A stretch of DNA of 64,000 bases from Pseudovibrio sp. Ad37. Lineage in GTDB: Bacteria > Pseudomonadota > Alphaproteobacteria > Rhizobiales > Stappiaceae. Under the pieces are notes generated by a model. The model made no database searches. It was not told the DNA's origin and saw only the letters and a program-made list of their open reading frames with translations. Position 1 is the stretch's first letter, and the number at the start of each line of letters is the position of its first letter. The stretch is from contig NZ_LMCF01000216.1 of the NCBI RefSeq assembly GCF_001623075.1, forward strand, positions 1 to 64,000, read 5' to 3'. The position numbers were made by a program, and so were the translations under genes. Positions 54,282-63,489 of the stretch are shown here, piece by piece.

Positions 54282-55261
54282 CCTGTCGCCTGTCTATTGA
54301 AGCTGAAACATTCCCAATTGCGGGAAGCTTTACCATTGCCCGCGGTTCCCGCACAGAAGTAAACGTCCTCACCGCCACACTCACACAGGACGGTCACACA
54401 GGCCGCGGTGAGTGTGTCCCTTACCCACGTTATGGCGAAAGCGTTGAGAGCGTCACCGCTCAAATCGAAGCGGTGCGTGGAGCTATTGAAGCTGGTGTCT
54501 CTATCGAAGAGCTGCAAAGCCTCATGCCCGCAGGTGCAGCCCGCAACGCAGTGGACTGCGCTCTGTGGGACCTGTCAGCCAAACGCCAGAGCTCCACTGT
54601 AGCCGAGTTGGTGGGCATCAAGTCCCAGCGCATTTTGGAAACCGCCTACACCATCTCTGTCGGCACACCGGAGAAGATGGCGACCGACGCTTCAAAAGCA
54701 GCAAGCCGCCCTCTCCTCAAAGTCAAACTCGCAGGTGATGGCGATGTTGAACGCATCGCAGCTGTCAGACAGGCCGCACCAAACAGCAAGCTAATCGTCG
54801 ATGCCAACGAAGGCTGGTCAGAAGATAATCTGGAAGCCAACATCAAAGCCTGTCAGCAGGCAGGTGTTGGGCTGGTGGAACAGCCTTTGCCAGCGGGCAA
54901 AGATGGTGTTCTGGCAGAAGTGGAACACCTTATCCCGATCTGCGCAGATGAAAGCCTGCACACCTCAGCAGACCTGGAGAGCCTCCGCAATCGCTACTCA
55001 GCCATCAACATCAAGATCGACAAGACCGGCGGTCTCACTGAAGGCCTGAAGCTGCTGCGCAAGGCGGAAGAGATGGACTACGTCATCATGGTCGGCTGCA
55101 TGCTCGCCACATCTCTCGCCATGGCGCCTGCCATGCTGCTGGCGCAAAATGCAGAGTTTGTTGATTTGGACGGGCCTCTATTACTTGCCAAGGACCGCGA
55201 GCACGCAATCCAGTTTGACGGCAGCCTGATGCATCCGCCTTCCCCGCAACTTTGGGGCTAA
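54278..55261 (+). CDS. dgcA: DgcA-type N-acetyl-D-glutamate racemase (enolase superfamily)
   Basis: The 327-residue protein is of the dipeptide-epimerase branch of the enolase superfamily. LLKVKLAG (KxK with catalytic Lys), LIVDANEGW, ICADESLHTSADLE and INIKIDKTGGLTEG supply the metal-binding Asp, Glu, Asp residues and the second Lys. The start is TTG overlapping the dgcN stop; no ATG is available in the first 80 codons. Linked to dgcN, racemisation of N-acetyl-D-glutamate is the best call; a dipeptide epimerase is the alternative. Confidence 0.83.
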   Translation: MTCRLSIEAETFPIAGSFTIARGSRTEVNVLTATLTQDGHTGRGECVPYPRYGESVESVTAQIEAVRGAIEAGVSIEELQSLMPAGAARNAVDCALWDLSAKRQSSTVAELVGIKSQRILETAYTISVGTPEKMATDASKAASRPLLKVKLAGDGDVERIAAVRQAAPNSKLIVDANEGWSEDNLEANIKACQQAGVGLVEQPLPAGKDGVLAEVEHLIPICADESLHTSADLESLRNRYSAINIKIDKTGGLTEGLKLLRKAEEMDYVIMVGCMLATSLAMAPAMLLAQNAEFVDLDGPLLLAKDREHAIQFDGSLMHPPSPQLWG

Positions 55262-55275
55262 TCACAAGCATGAAA

Positions 55276-55310
55276 AAGGCGGCTCTCAAATCGAGGCCGC
55301 CTTGTTTTTT
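55276..55310 (+). terminator. Terminator between dgcA and the MFS gene
   Basis: AAGGCGGC (55276-55283) and GCCGCCTT (55296-55303) form an 8-bp stem that extends inward with CTC/GAG, followed by GTTTTTT. It serves dgcA; on the other strand TTTTTCATG after the stem could serve the convergent MFS gene as well. Confidence 0.88.
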
Positions 55311-56487
55311 AAACGCGCTTGGTAACCAGCATAAGCGTCAGCACACCGACACAGCAGATCCCCGCCATCAGATAGAAGGCATAGGCTTGTTCAACCGCAT
55401 AGAGCCAGCCGCTGGCAATACCACTCACGCCCATCACCACACCAAAGGCTGTTTGTGTCAGCCCCTGAGCCGTGCCAAGGCGTTTGCTTGATACCAGTTT
55501 GGACGTGTAGGCAACCATGCCCAGAAACACCATGCCAAAGCTACCAGCATGCAAAAGCTGAAGCAAAACAGCGGACCACGTCTCTGTTGCATAAGGGAAC
55601 AGCAACCAGCGGATGATGCTCGCAACACCGCCCGTGACCATCAATCCCCAGGCTCCCAGGTGGCGCATGAAGAAGGAGCCCCAAACAAAAATCCCAATCT
55701 CTGCCAGAGTACCGATCGCCCATAATCCACCGACCATCGCATCGCTGATGCCCACAGACAGCCAGAAGATGCTGGCGAAGGCATAAAGCGCAGAGAAGCT
55801 GCCAAGCAACAAACCACCAGATAACACCACAAGCAGGAACTGCGGATCGCGCAATTCCTCGGCGGCCCAAACGCTTTCTTTGCTTGAGCTTCGGCTTTCG
55901 GACGGCATGCCGGGCAACAAAACAGACGTCAGCGCCAACACACCAAGGCTGCCAACAGTCAGAAACAGCAGTTCAGCGGGCTCTCCGAATGTCAGATACC
56001 AACCACCGATCAGTGTTGCCACCACAAACGCAATAGAACCCCATGATCGCATAGGTCCGTAATTCAGGCCAAGAGTGCTCACAGTTTCATAGGCATATGC
56101 ATCCTGCAGCGGCTGGATAGGCGTGTAGAAAATGGAGAGGAAAACAACCAGTCCAATGACAGTCCAATAGTCACTGGAGTAGATCAGCGCCCAAAAGGAG
56201 ATCAGCGCAATAACACTGAACAGCGCCATGGAATGACGCCTGCGCCCTGCACGATCCGAGATGCTCGTCATTAACGGAGTTGCAAAGATGCGGACGATAT
56301 TAGGCAAGGCAATCACCAATGCGATCTGCACAGGGGTGAAGTTAATATCCTTTAGAAAAAGCGGAAAGTACGCAAGAAAGAAGGCGTTCGCAAAATTAAA
56401 CGCTGCAAACAAACCACTCACGCCTGTTGCAATCCAGAATAGGTTACTGGCTTTCCCTAATGAGGAAGTTCTTCTGGGCATAGTCAT
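55309..56487 (-). CDS. MFS transporter, HcaT/3-phenylpropionate-like
   Basis: The 392-residue protein has about 12 membrane helices. The N-terminal part (NFANAFFLAYFPLFLKDINFTPVQIALVIALPNIVRIFATPLMT) and YGPMRSWGSIAFVVATLIGGW resemble the MFS_1_like branch that includes E. coli HcaT. The substrate is not known. It is monocistronic and convergent with dgcA, so a role in D-glutamate uptake would be speculative. Confidence 0.8.
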   Translation of the reverse strand: MTMPRRTSSLGKASNLFWIATGVSGLFAAFNFANAFFLAYFPLFLKDINFTPVQIALVIALPNIVRIFATPLMTSISDRAGRRRHSMALFSVIALISFWALIYSSDYWTVIGLVVFLSIFYTPIQPLQDAYAYETVSTLGLNYGPMRSWGSIAFVVATLIGGWYLTFGEPAELLFLTVGSLGVLALTSVLLPGMPSESRSSSKESVWAAEELRDPQFLLVVLSGGLLLGSFSALYAFASIFWLSVGISDAMVGGLWAIGTLAEIGIFVWGSFFMRHLGAWGLMVTGGVASIIRWLLFPYATETWSAVLLQLLHAGSFGMVFLGMVAYTSKLVSSKRLGTAQGLTQTAFGVVMGVSGIASGWLYAVEQAYAFYLMAGICCVGVLTLMLVTKRV

Positions 56488-56659
56488 TGGAAAACACTAC
56501 AAATGGGGGTGGAGAGTACCCGGGGAAGTGGATGGGAAGGGATACTCCTATCACTTGTGCTAATAGGGACTATCCAAATCAATGTAAACCAATTATTAGC
56601 CGTAGAATCTGTTATATAAACTTGTAGTATTATCTTAGTTAGTTATGAAGGAGCCACTT

Positions 56660-57769
56660 ATGGCTGGCAACAACCGAAAGGTCCTTTTGAGCCCCGAGGA
56701 ATTTGATGCCATCAAAAGCGCACTCTCTGAGACTGATAGAGGCCGCGCTTTCCTTCATGATCACCTCACACTAAACAGATCCGCCGAAACAGCAGACCTT
56801 CTGGAAGCTGTGCGACGACTTGAAAAAACATTGGTTGAGCGCGAACTGCCATCTGAGATGGAAACATATCGCCTGCACACCTATGAAATGTATGAGGCAA
56901 TTGAGCGAACGAAGGACGAAATCTCAAAGATCAAGCTGGAAAATGCCGACAATAATCGCTTTTCAGCTGCCTCTGACGAGTTAGATGCAATCGTCACATC
57001 TACAGAAAGTGCAACACAGGTCATTCTGGAGTCCTCCGAAGCTATTCAGGATTTGGTGGACAAGCTCCGTGCGTCCGGCGCAGAAGATGCCCCATGCGAC
57101 GCCATTGAAGAAATGGCCATGGAAATTCTGATGGCATGTTCCTTCCAGGATCTGACAGGACAGCGCATCAACAAAGTGGTGAAGGCCCTTCATTACCTTG
57201 AAGGCCGCATCTCCAAGATGATCCGCATCTGGGGTGTAAACCTGGCTGATGAAGATCGCCCGGAAATCAATTTGGATGAGCCGCGTGATGAAGATGATCG
57301 TCATATAGACAAGCGCCCGGATGCCCACTTGCTCAACGGCCCGCAAATGGATGGTGCAGGCGTTGATCAAGCGGACATTGACGCCATGTTTGATGCAACA
57401 CCTGCCTTGATCGAAGAAGCGCTGAACGAAAACGTCGTTCAGTTTGCTGCTGAAACACGAGCAGAAGCAGTCCAGCAGGAAGAGGACAAAGCAGAAGAGC
57501 CCGCCGAGGAACCTGCTGAAGTCTTTGAACTTGATGATGTAGAAGAAGAGCTGAACGCTGTCGAAACGCCTCAAGTCGCGTTGATCGAGGACGACGACCT
57601 CATCGTCACCAACGACGATACGCCAGTCGAGACGGACACCGCGACAAAGCAGGACGACGCGCTGATCGAGATCGAGGGGCAGTCGCCTCCGCTCACCTCC
57701 CCAAGAGGCAGCAATTCCGACCCGCTCCATCACCTCTCAACAGGAGAGCGCCTCGCACTCTTCTCATAA
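56660..57769 (+). CDS. cheZ: CheZ-family chemotaxis phosphatase
   Basis: CheZ dephosphorylates CheY-P. The 369-residue protein (ATG at 56660 with GGAG 7 nt upstream; an ATG at 56645 has none) has a long helical region (YEAIERTKDEISKIKLENAD) and ILMACSFQDLTGQRINKVVKAL, the CheZ signature that holds the catalytic Gln. A highly acidic C-terminal half (about residues 190-345, with EEPAEEPAEVFELDDVEEE) is longer than in enterobacteria. No other chemotaxis gene is adjacent. Confidence 0.85.
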   Translation: MAGNNRKVLLSPEEFDAIKSALSETDRGRAFLHDHLTLNRSAETADLLEAVRRLEKTLVERELPSEMETYRLHTYEMYEAIERTKDEISKIKLENADNNRFSAASDELDAIVTSTESATQVILESSEAIQDLVDKLRASGAEDAPCDAIEEMAMEILMACSFQDLTGQRINKVVKALHYLEGRISKMIRIWGVNLADEDRPEINLDEPRDEDDRHIDKRPDAHLLNGPQMDGAGVDQADIDAMFDATPALIEEALNENVVQFAAETRAEAVQQEEDKAEEPAEEPAEVFELDDVEEELNAVETPQVALIEDDDLIVTNDDTPVETDTATKQDDALIEIEGQSPPLTSPRGSNSDPLHHLSTGERLALFS

Positions 57770-57793
57770 TTGAGACAGGAAACCAGAATTTCG

Positions 57794-57832
57794 AAAGCCG
57801 TTTGCCTCCTTTTCAGCGCAAACGGCTTTTTT
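57794..57832 (+). terminator. Terminator of cheZ
   Basis: AAAGCCGTTTGC and GCAAACGGCTTT form a 12-bp perfect stem with a 12-nt loop, ending in a T-run (six T to 57832). It lies 25 nt past the stop. Confidence 0.92.
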
Positions 57833-57833
57833 C

Positions 57834-58853
57834 TTATGCAGGTACTTTCTCTGCAGAGTACTGCTTCAGTGCTCTCTCAAAGATGGCAGGATCCACATTT
57901 CCGCCGGAGATCGTGATCACTGCCGTCTTCCCGGCAAGGTCAATCGTGCCGGACAAAACAGAAGCCAAAGCGACAGCTGCGCCCGGTTCAACAACCAGCT
58001 TCAGCTCAAAATAAGCAAAGGCAACCGCTTTCATCGCCTCGTCATCTGTGACACGCAGACCTTTTGCCTGACGCCTACTCAATACTGAAAAGCCTTTGTC
58101 CCCCGGCATTTCAGTCAGCACTGCATCACAAACAGAACCGCCCAGAGCAGCATTGCGAACACGTGTCCCAGCTTCAAGTGAGCGCGCGTAATCATCAAAA
58201 CCAGCAGGCTCTGCCGTGTAAATCTGACACTCAGGCAGGCTGGTTTCCAGCGCCAGCGCAATGCCGCTGGTCAGACCACCGCCACCAGTACAGCTGATCA
58301 ACACATCAGGCGTGACACCCAGAACTTCACATTGCTCTGCAATTTCAAGCCCGGTCGTACCCTGTCCCACAATCACACCACTGTCATTGTAAGGGTGAAT
58401 GAACGTCGCACCGCGCTCCTCACAAAGACCACGGGCAATCGCCTCACGGTCCTCGCTCTCACGATCGTAAAGCACAACCTCCGCCCCCAGCGCTTTCGTC
58501 CGCTGGATCTTCAGCTGAGGTGCATCCTCAGGCATCACAATCACCGCCGGAAAACCAAGGATCTTCGCAGCAGCTGCAACACCCTGCGCATGGTTTCCGG
58601 AAGAACACGCAACCACACCAGCGGGCCGCTGTTCCTGCGGGATCAGGGAAAGGCGATTGAACGCACCACGAAACTTGAAAGACCCGGTACGCTGCAGGTT
58701 TTCGGCTTTAATAAAGACACGGCCATTCACCTGCTCATCCAACACCGGAAAGTTCAGAAGCGGTGTCAGGCTGGCATAGCCTTGCAGCCTTGTTCTTGCT
58801 TTTTCAATTTCGGAAAAAGTGAGTTCGACTGGACTGGAAACATCTAAAACCAT
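57834..58853 (-). CDS. Threonine/serine dehydratase-like PLP enzyme
   Basis: The 339-residue protein belongs to fold-type II PLP enzymes. FIKAENLQRTGSFKFRGAFN contains the PLP Lys (about residue 59), CSSGNHAQGVA binds the cofactor phosphate region and CTGGGGLTSGIALAL is the Gly-rich loop. It has no C-terminal ACT domain, so it is the short catabolic type: threonine/serine dehydratase or threo-3-hydroxyaspartate ammonia-lyase. The substrate cannot be fixed. It is convergent with cheZ. Confidence 0.88.
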   Translation of the reverse strand: MVLDVSSPVELTFSEIEKARTRLQGYASLTPLLNFPVLDEQVNGRVFIKAENLQRTGSFKFRGAFNRLSLIPQEQRPAGVVACSSGNHAQGVAAAAKILGFPAVIVMPEDAPQLKIQRTKALGAEVVLYDRESEDREAIARGLCEERGATFIHPYNDSGVIVGQGTTGLEIAEQCEVLGVTPDVLISCTGGGGLTSGIALALETSLPECQIYTAEPAGFDDYARSLEAGTRVRNAALGGSVCDAVLTEMPGDKGFSVLSRRQAKGLRVTDDEAMKAVAFAYFELKLVVEPGAAVALASVLSGTIDLAGKTAVITISGGNVDPAIFERALKQYSAEKVPA

Positions 58854-58944
58854 AAGAACCTCGGCAACAGCAATATGCCGCCCTGTATAGCACGCAAATC
58901 TACGAGGGCTTCAGATATTCTGATCACAGCCCAAGGAGATCCAC

Positions 58945-60024
58945 TCAACCATTCAGGTGATTTCCAACAGAGCCTTTGCCCGCATACAGGTCCTGCCGAA
59001 ATCCTGCAGTAAATGCAGGATCATAGGCATGTTCAGCATTGGCCAGAAACTGCTCGGCACTTGCCCGCCACGTAAATCGCAGGGCAACATCCCGGCAATG
59101 ATCCCGCGAGACCTCCAGTGCTTCCAGCGCTGCCACCTGAAGATCATTCTTCAGCACACCTGCCCCACTGTTGCCAATCACATCAATCGGACCCATTACA
59201 GGAAAGGCCGCCACCGGTGTCCCGCAAGCAAGCGCTTCCAGCAGCACATTGCCAAACGTGTCGGTCTGGCTCGGAAACACAAATACATCCGAGTTTGCAT
59301 AATACTCAATCAGCTCATCACCAACGACAGGCCCGGTAAACAACACCTCCGGATAAGCAACCTTGAGCTCCTCCAGCTGCGGGCCTCCACCAACAACCAC
59401 TTTGGTTCCCGGCAAAGAAAGCTGCAGAAACGCCTCGATATTCTTCTCAACCGCCACACGTCCCACATACAAGAACCGCGGTGCTGGCAAGTGGTCCAGC
59501 AAACTACTCCGCATTGGCCGGAACCGCTGATGATCCACCCCGCGAGACCAGCGCAGCAGATTCTCAAACCCACGCATACGCAAGTCCGCTTCCAAAGTGC
59601 TTGTCGCAACCATGCACCCTTGCCCACTGTTGTGAAAACGACGCAGCCAAGAGTAACTGAAGGACAGCGGCACAGGATAACGGGCCTGTAAATACTCAGG
59701 AAAACGCGTGTGATAGCTGGAGGTGAAGACACGCCCATCCCGCTTTGCCACCTGCCTTGCCATAAGGCCCAATGGCCCCTCGGTCGCGATATGCAGATGA
59801 TCGCAGTCGTACTTCTCAATAAACCCACGCACGATATGCGGCAGCGTCAGGCTCAGCCGGATCTCGCCATAAGACGGCATTGGAATGCTATGGAACGATT
59901 GCGGCGTCAGGAACTCAACCCGAATACCCATAGCGCGCAGTTCAACTGAAAGCCGCTCCAGCGTCCGCACAACGCCGTTGATCTGAGGCTTCCACGCATC
60001 GGTGACAATCAGGATCGAACTCAT
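58945..60024 (-). CDS. agt: Agt-type glycolipid glycosyltransferase (GT4)
   Basis: The 359-residue GT4 enzyme has the N-terminal ILIVTDAWKPQINGVVRTLE and the C-terminal acceptor/donor blocks RFLYVGRVAVEKNIEAF, VVVGGGPQ and VFPSQTDTFGNVLLEALACGTPVAAF (EX7E motif). It overlaps the plcP-like gene by 4 nt. In Agrobacterium and marine roseobacters the plcP-agt pair swaps phospholipids for glycolipids: PlcP frees diacylglycerol and Agt adds a sugar. The pairing is the main evidence; the sugar donor is not known here. Confidence 0.82.
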   Translation of the reverse strand: MSSILIVTDAWKPQINGVVRTLERLSVELRAMGIRVEFLTPQSFHSIPMPSYGEIRLSLTLPHIVRGFIEKYDCDHLHIATEGPLGLMARQVAKRDGRVFTSSYHTRFPEYLQARYPVPLSFSYSWLRRFHNSGQGCMVATSTLEADLRMRGFENLLRWSRGVDHQRFRPMRSSLLDHLPAPRFLYVGRVAVEKNIEAFLQLSLPGTKVVVGGGPQLEELKVAYPEVLFTGPVVGDELIEYYANSDVFVFPSQTDTFGNVLLEALACGTPVAAFPVMGPIDVIGNSGAGVLKNDLQVAALEALEVSRDHCRDVALRFTWRASAEQFLANAEHAYDPAFTAGFRQDLYAGKGSVGNHLNG

Positions 60025-60830
60025 GCCGCCACCCGTCCGTCAGAACTCTCGCTGGCAGGCTCACTCTCGTCCCGTTTGCCATCGCCCCAATGAATAACCT
60101 CAAACGTTCCATCAAAGTTCTCAGCAACGGCAGTGCAACTCTCTACCCAATCACCAGTGTTTATGTAGTGGATGCCGTTGGTCTCATGATCAGCCGCATG
60201 ATGGATATGACCACAGATCACCCCATCCACCTTCTGACGCTGCGCCTCGGAAACCAGTGTTTCCTCAAACTTACCAATGAAGTTGACGGCGTTCTTTACC
60301 TTCAGCTTCGCCCACGCAGACAGGCTCCAGTAGGTCAGCCCCAGCTTACGACGGCAATAATTCAGCACTGTATTGAGATTGAGCGCACTCACATAAGCCC
60401 AGTCACCAAAGAAGGCCAGCCACTTTGCATGACGCACCACCACATCAAACTGATCACCGTGAATGACAAGGTACCTCTTGCCAGTGACTCCTTCATGAAT
60501 GACCTGATCAACAACCTCAACACCCCCAAAATGAATGCCGAAGAAGTCCCGCAGGAACTCATCATGATTTCCGGGAATGTAAACGATCCGTGCCCCTTTG
60601 CGACCTTTGCGCAAGAGCTTCTGCACCACATCATTATGCAGCTGAGGCCAATACCAGGACCGCTTCAGCCGCCAGCCATCAATAATGTCGCCGACAAGAT
60701 AAACCGTATCAGCGTCGTTTTGCTTCAAAAAGTCCAGTAAGAGATCAGCTTGACATCCGCGTGTGCCCAGATGCACATCAGACAAAAACAAGCTTCTATA
60801 TTTTTTACTAGTAGAATCCCCGGTCACCAC
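60021..60830 (-). CDS. plcP: PlcP-type phospholipase C (LpxH-like metallophosphoesterase)
   Basis: The 269-residue calcineurin-like enzyme has the metal-binding motifs SLFLSDVHLGTRG (D-x-H), VGDIIDGW (GD), PGNHDE (GNH), HGDQFD and CGHIHHA (GHxH). It resembles LpxH but PlcP of Sinorhizobium releases diacylglycerol from phosphatidylcholine and phosphatidylethanolamine under phosphate limitation. The start is GTG at 60830 or, better spaced after GGAGG, the GTG at 60827. Pho-box-like half sites are upstream, and agt overlaps its 3' end. Confidence 0.82.
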   Translation of the reverse strand: MVTGDSTSKKYRSLFLSDVHLGTRGCQADLLLDFLKQNDADTVYLVGDIIDGWRLKRSWYWPQLHNDVVQKLLRKGRKGARIVYIPGNHDEFLRDFFGIHFGGVEVVDQVIHEGVTGKRYLVIHGDQFDVVVRHAKWLAFFGDWAYVSALNLNTVLNYCRRKLGLTYWSLSAWAKLKVKNAVNFIGKFEETLVSEAQRQKVDGVICGHIHHAADHETNGIHYINTGDWVESCTAVAENFDGTFEVIHWGDGKRDESEPASESSDGRVAA

Positions 60831-60887
60831 GAAGCCTCCGGAATAAGAAAACCTTCTTTCCTTTAAATTGATTCACAAGAAACAAAT

Positions 60888-60917
60888 ATGACAGGATACA
60901 TATACTAAAACCTGTCA
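60888..60917 (-). promoter_or_regulatory. Candidate PhoB/Pho-type operator upstream of plcP
   Basis: On the minus strand CTGTCAT (60888-60894) matches the Pho-box half and is preceded at the right 4-nt spacing by the weak half GTATATG. A second CTGTCA in the opposite orientation lies at 60912-60917, so TGACAGG and CCTGTCA form an inverted pair with a 15-nt gap (centres 22 nt apart). It lies 58-87 nt upstream of the gene. Confidence 0.4.
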
Positions 60918-61093
60918 GTTTCTTGCTTGAATCTCAAGTAACATTACTCCCCGTTTATTAGAGTAGAGCAAAGCAAGCGCCTGCAATTCAAGTGAATATT
61001 CTATTTGCTTGCTAAGCTAGATCCTGACTGGCTCAAACCTTTCTGAGAATGTAGGCTGCCTTTCACAATTCACCGATTCATTAGGATGTTGAA

Positions 61094-61873
61094 ATGCACT
61101 TGGGTATTGAGGGGCGCAAAGCCATTGTCTGCGCATCCAGCCGTGGGCTGGGTTTGGGAACAGCAAAAGCACTGGCAGAGGCTGGGTGTGATCTCGTAAT
61201 CAACGGACGCAACGAGAAACGACTCGACCAAATCGCGAGCGAACTGGCAGCACAACACAACATCTCAGTTATTCCCGTGGCAGCAGATATCTCCTCACCA
61301 GAAGGCCAGCAAGCCGTTCTCAAAGCGTGCCCAAACCCGGACATCCTCGTCAACAACAACGGCGGTCCACCACGCAAAGACTTCAAAGAGCTGGACCGTC
61401 AGGCGATTCAGGATGGTGTCATCCAGAACATGATCACCCCGATCGAACTGATCAAGGCAGTCATTGATGGCATGGCAGAGCGCCGCTTTGGCCGCATCGT
61501 CAACATCACCTCCATGTCCGTGAAGATGCCTATTGAAGGCTTGGACCTGTCCAGCGGCGCCCGTGCAGGTCTCACGGCTTTCCTGGCAGGCGTCTGCCGT
61601 CAATACGCCCAGCACAATGTCACTATCAACAATGTGCTGCCCGGAAAGTTCGACACCGACCGCCTGAAAGGTGGCTTCGAGCGTCAGGCAGAGCAGACCG
61701 GCATCTCCATTGAAGAAGCCAAACGCCTGTCTTCAGAAGAGATCCCAGCAAGGCGTCTCGGCAATCCGGAAGAATTCGGCAAAGCTTGCGCCTTCATGTG
61801 TTCAGCCCATGCTGGATACATCACAGGCCAAAATCTCCTGCTCGACGGCGGCCTCTACCCAAGCGCTTTCTAA
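61094..61873 (+). CDS. SDR-family protein with altered catalytic residues
   Basis: The 259-residue protein has the Rossmann fold of short-chain dehydrogenases (ASSRGLGLG near residue 14, NNNGGPP at 90s, NITSMSV). The usual YxxxK is replaced: LSSGARAGLTAF aligns Ser with the catalytic Tyr and Arg with Lys. It also ends with the usual ITGQNLLLDGGLYPSAF. This matches the BKR-like SDR subgroup known to lack a perfect active-site tetrad. It may bind NAD(P) or act by another mechanism. It is divergent to plcP. Confidence 0.82.
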   Translation: MHLGIEGRKAIVCASSRGLGLGTAKALAEAGCDLVINGRNEKRLDQIASELAAQHNISVIPVAADISSPEGQQAVLKACPNPDILVNNNGGPPRKDFKELDRQAIQDGVIQNMITPIELIKAVIDGMAERRFGRIVNITSMSVKMPIEGLDLSSGARAGLTAFLAGVCRQYAQHNVTINNVLPGKFDTDRLKGGFERQAEQTGISIEEAKRLSSEEIPARRLGNPEEFGKACAFMCSAHAGYITGQNLLLDGGLYPSAF

Positions 61874-61882
61874 AAATGAAAA

Positions 61883-61911
61883 GCCTCCCCGCAGTCAAAC
61901 CGCCGGGAGGC
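61883..61911 (-). terminator. Terminator of fadL
   Basis: GCCTCCC (61883-61889) and GGGAGGC (61905-61911) form a GC-rich stem with further CG/CG pairing inside. On the minus strand it is followed by TTTTCATTTTTA. It lies 26 nt past the fadL stop. Confidence 0.75.
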
Positions 61912-61936
61912 AAACCAAATCAGCTATTGCAGTGTC

Positions 61937-63196
61937 TTAGAACTTCAAACGGGCGCCAAAGCTGATAATGTCGACATTAGTGTCATTGACCGGCCCTTGA
62001 ATGGTAATCCCTTCATAGAACGGGTGGCCAGGCATGATGTTAATCTTTTCGCTTACCGGGAATAAGTGCGAATAGCCAAAATCAACTTCAAGCCAATCCT
62101 CGTAGAAATAGCTCAGCCCAGCACTGAGCCAGAATCGATCAGCATCAGGCAAACGCGGACCCCGGTTGCCTTCATTAAGCGGAGACCACTCATAGGCCAC
62201 CCCAAATCGTCCTGTAATACTGCTGGTAAAGTCATATTCAGTCCCAAGAGATATGAAATAGCCATCGCTGTACTGAAATGGAAGATTAGAAACTTCGGTA
62301 CCTTGTAGATCAAAAACAGGGAACGTTCCAAAGCGTGACCAGTGTGTCCACTCAAACGTCCCCATCCCGCGCCAACGCTCATTCAGCTCTTGCTGGAAGG
62401 AAACGGTTACTGTTTCCGGCATAATGATGTTCGCACGAATAGGAATTGGTGCATTACCTCCAATAACCAGCCGCCCTTTCAGGTTCTGCTCAACCGGAGA
62501 ACGATATCCGATACCCAATTGAGTACCCTTCCATGGCTTAAAGAGCGCTCCAACAGTTGCCCCAAACCCAAGATTATAATCTTCACCACGCAACTCTGCA
62601 GTTGGAGCCGCTGCAGCAACCCCAAATCCTGATTTTAATCGAACCTGAATATACTGAAGCTGCAAGCCCACCCCGACCGAGAACTTATCAGTCAGTTCGT
62701 AAGCAGCCGTTGGTGTAACATTGACAGTTAGAACGCGGGAAGACCTCGCATAGACCTGCCCCGCCCACTCAATCTGAGGTTTGGTTTCAAAACCATAAGG
62801 CGCATTCGAACTGATCCCGAGAGACAGACGATCATTCACCTTCCAAGTCCCATAACCTGCAGGCACCCAAGCATCTACTCCAATATCTCCGGAGGAATAT
62901 GGAACTCCCGTAATCGGTACAGGAAAGAAATCAATCGTCGCCGTATCCAGATCAACCGTTGCACGTGGAAACACGATGGTCTGCGAGGATTCCATCTGCA
63001 CCCCATCATGGCCAGTCATGGTCGCCGGGTTCCAATACATGCTGGAGAGGCTTTTCGAGATGGTCGCATTTCCCGCAAAGGAAAGTCCCTGATACCACGC
63101 CGATTGCTCACGAACAGCAAAAGCACCGGCAAAAGCATCAGACGCAATCAGCAAAGAAGAAAGACTAGCGATCGTAATGGGTAGATATCTGGACAT
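61937..63196 (-). CDS. fadL: FadL/OmpP1/TodX-family outer-membrane transporter
   Basis: The 419-residue beta-barrel has a signal peptide (ending SDAFA) and a mature start GAFAVREQSAWYQGLSFAG, the FadL N-terminal hatch. SSMYWNPATMTG, FGFGATVGALFKPWKGTQLGIGYRSPV and the final aromatic FGARLKF are family marks. It imports long-chain fatty acids or other hydrophobic compounds. It is monocistronic. Confidence 0.9.
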   Translation of the reverse strand: MSRYLPITIASLSSLLIASDAFAGAFAVREQSAWYQGLSFAGNATISKSLSSMYWNPATMTGHDGVQMESSQTIVFPRATVDLDTATIDFFPVPITGVPYSSGDIGVDAWVPAGYGTWKVNDRLSLGISSNAPYGFETKPQIEWAGQVYARSSRVLTVNVTPTAAYELTDKFSVGVGLQLQYIQVRLKSGFGVAAAAPTAELRGEDYNLGFGATVGALFKPWKGTQLGIGYRSPVEQNLKGRLVIGGNAPIPIRANIIMPETVTVSFQQELNERWRGMGTFEWTHWSRFGTFPVFDLQGTEVSNLPFQYSDGYFISLGTEYDFTSSITGRFGVAYEWSPLNEGNRGPRLPDADRFWLSAGLSYFYEDWLEVDFGYSHLFPVSEKINIMPGHPFYEGITIQGPVNDTNVDIISFGARLKF

Positions 63197-63444
63197 GCAC
63201 GGTACTTTCTGTTCTCAAGAAAACAATCAAGCAGTGCCATGATCAAACTACGAGTTACTTATTGATTCGGCTCTCTTCACTAGAATGGAAAATGTTACAA
63301 ACTAATTGCACTGGCATATTTAAGGGTAAAGGGAGCTAACTTCACAAAACAACAATACCTAGCGGGCTCACAATCACTTGGTTATTCGCATTTTAGGCAG
63401 GTACACTGAAACATTTTCTGTGACAAAACTTCCGCATAACAAAA

Positions 63445-63464
63445 GGCCCTCCATATGGAGGGCC
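63445..63464 (-). terminator. Terminator of the dctP gene
   Basis: The perfect palindrome GGCCCTCCATATGGAGGGCC forms a 10-bp stem. Read on the minus strand it is followed by TTTTGTTATG. It lies 26 nt past the dctP stop. The rest of the 63197-63489 gap is AT rich without a recognised element. Confidence 0.75.
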
Positions 63465-63489
63465 CTTCAAACACGATTTGATCTGCCGA

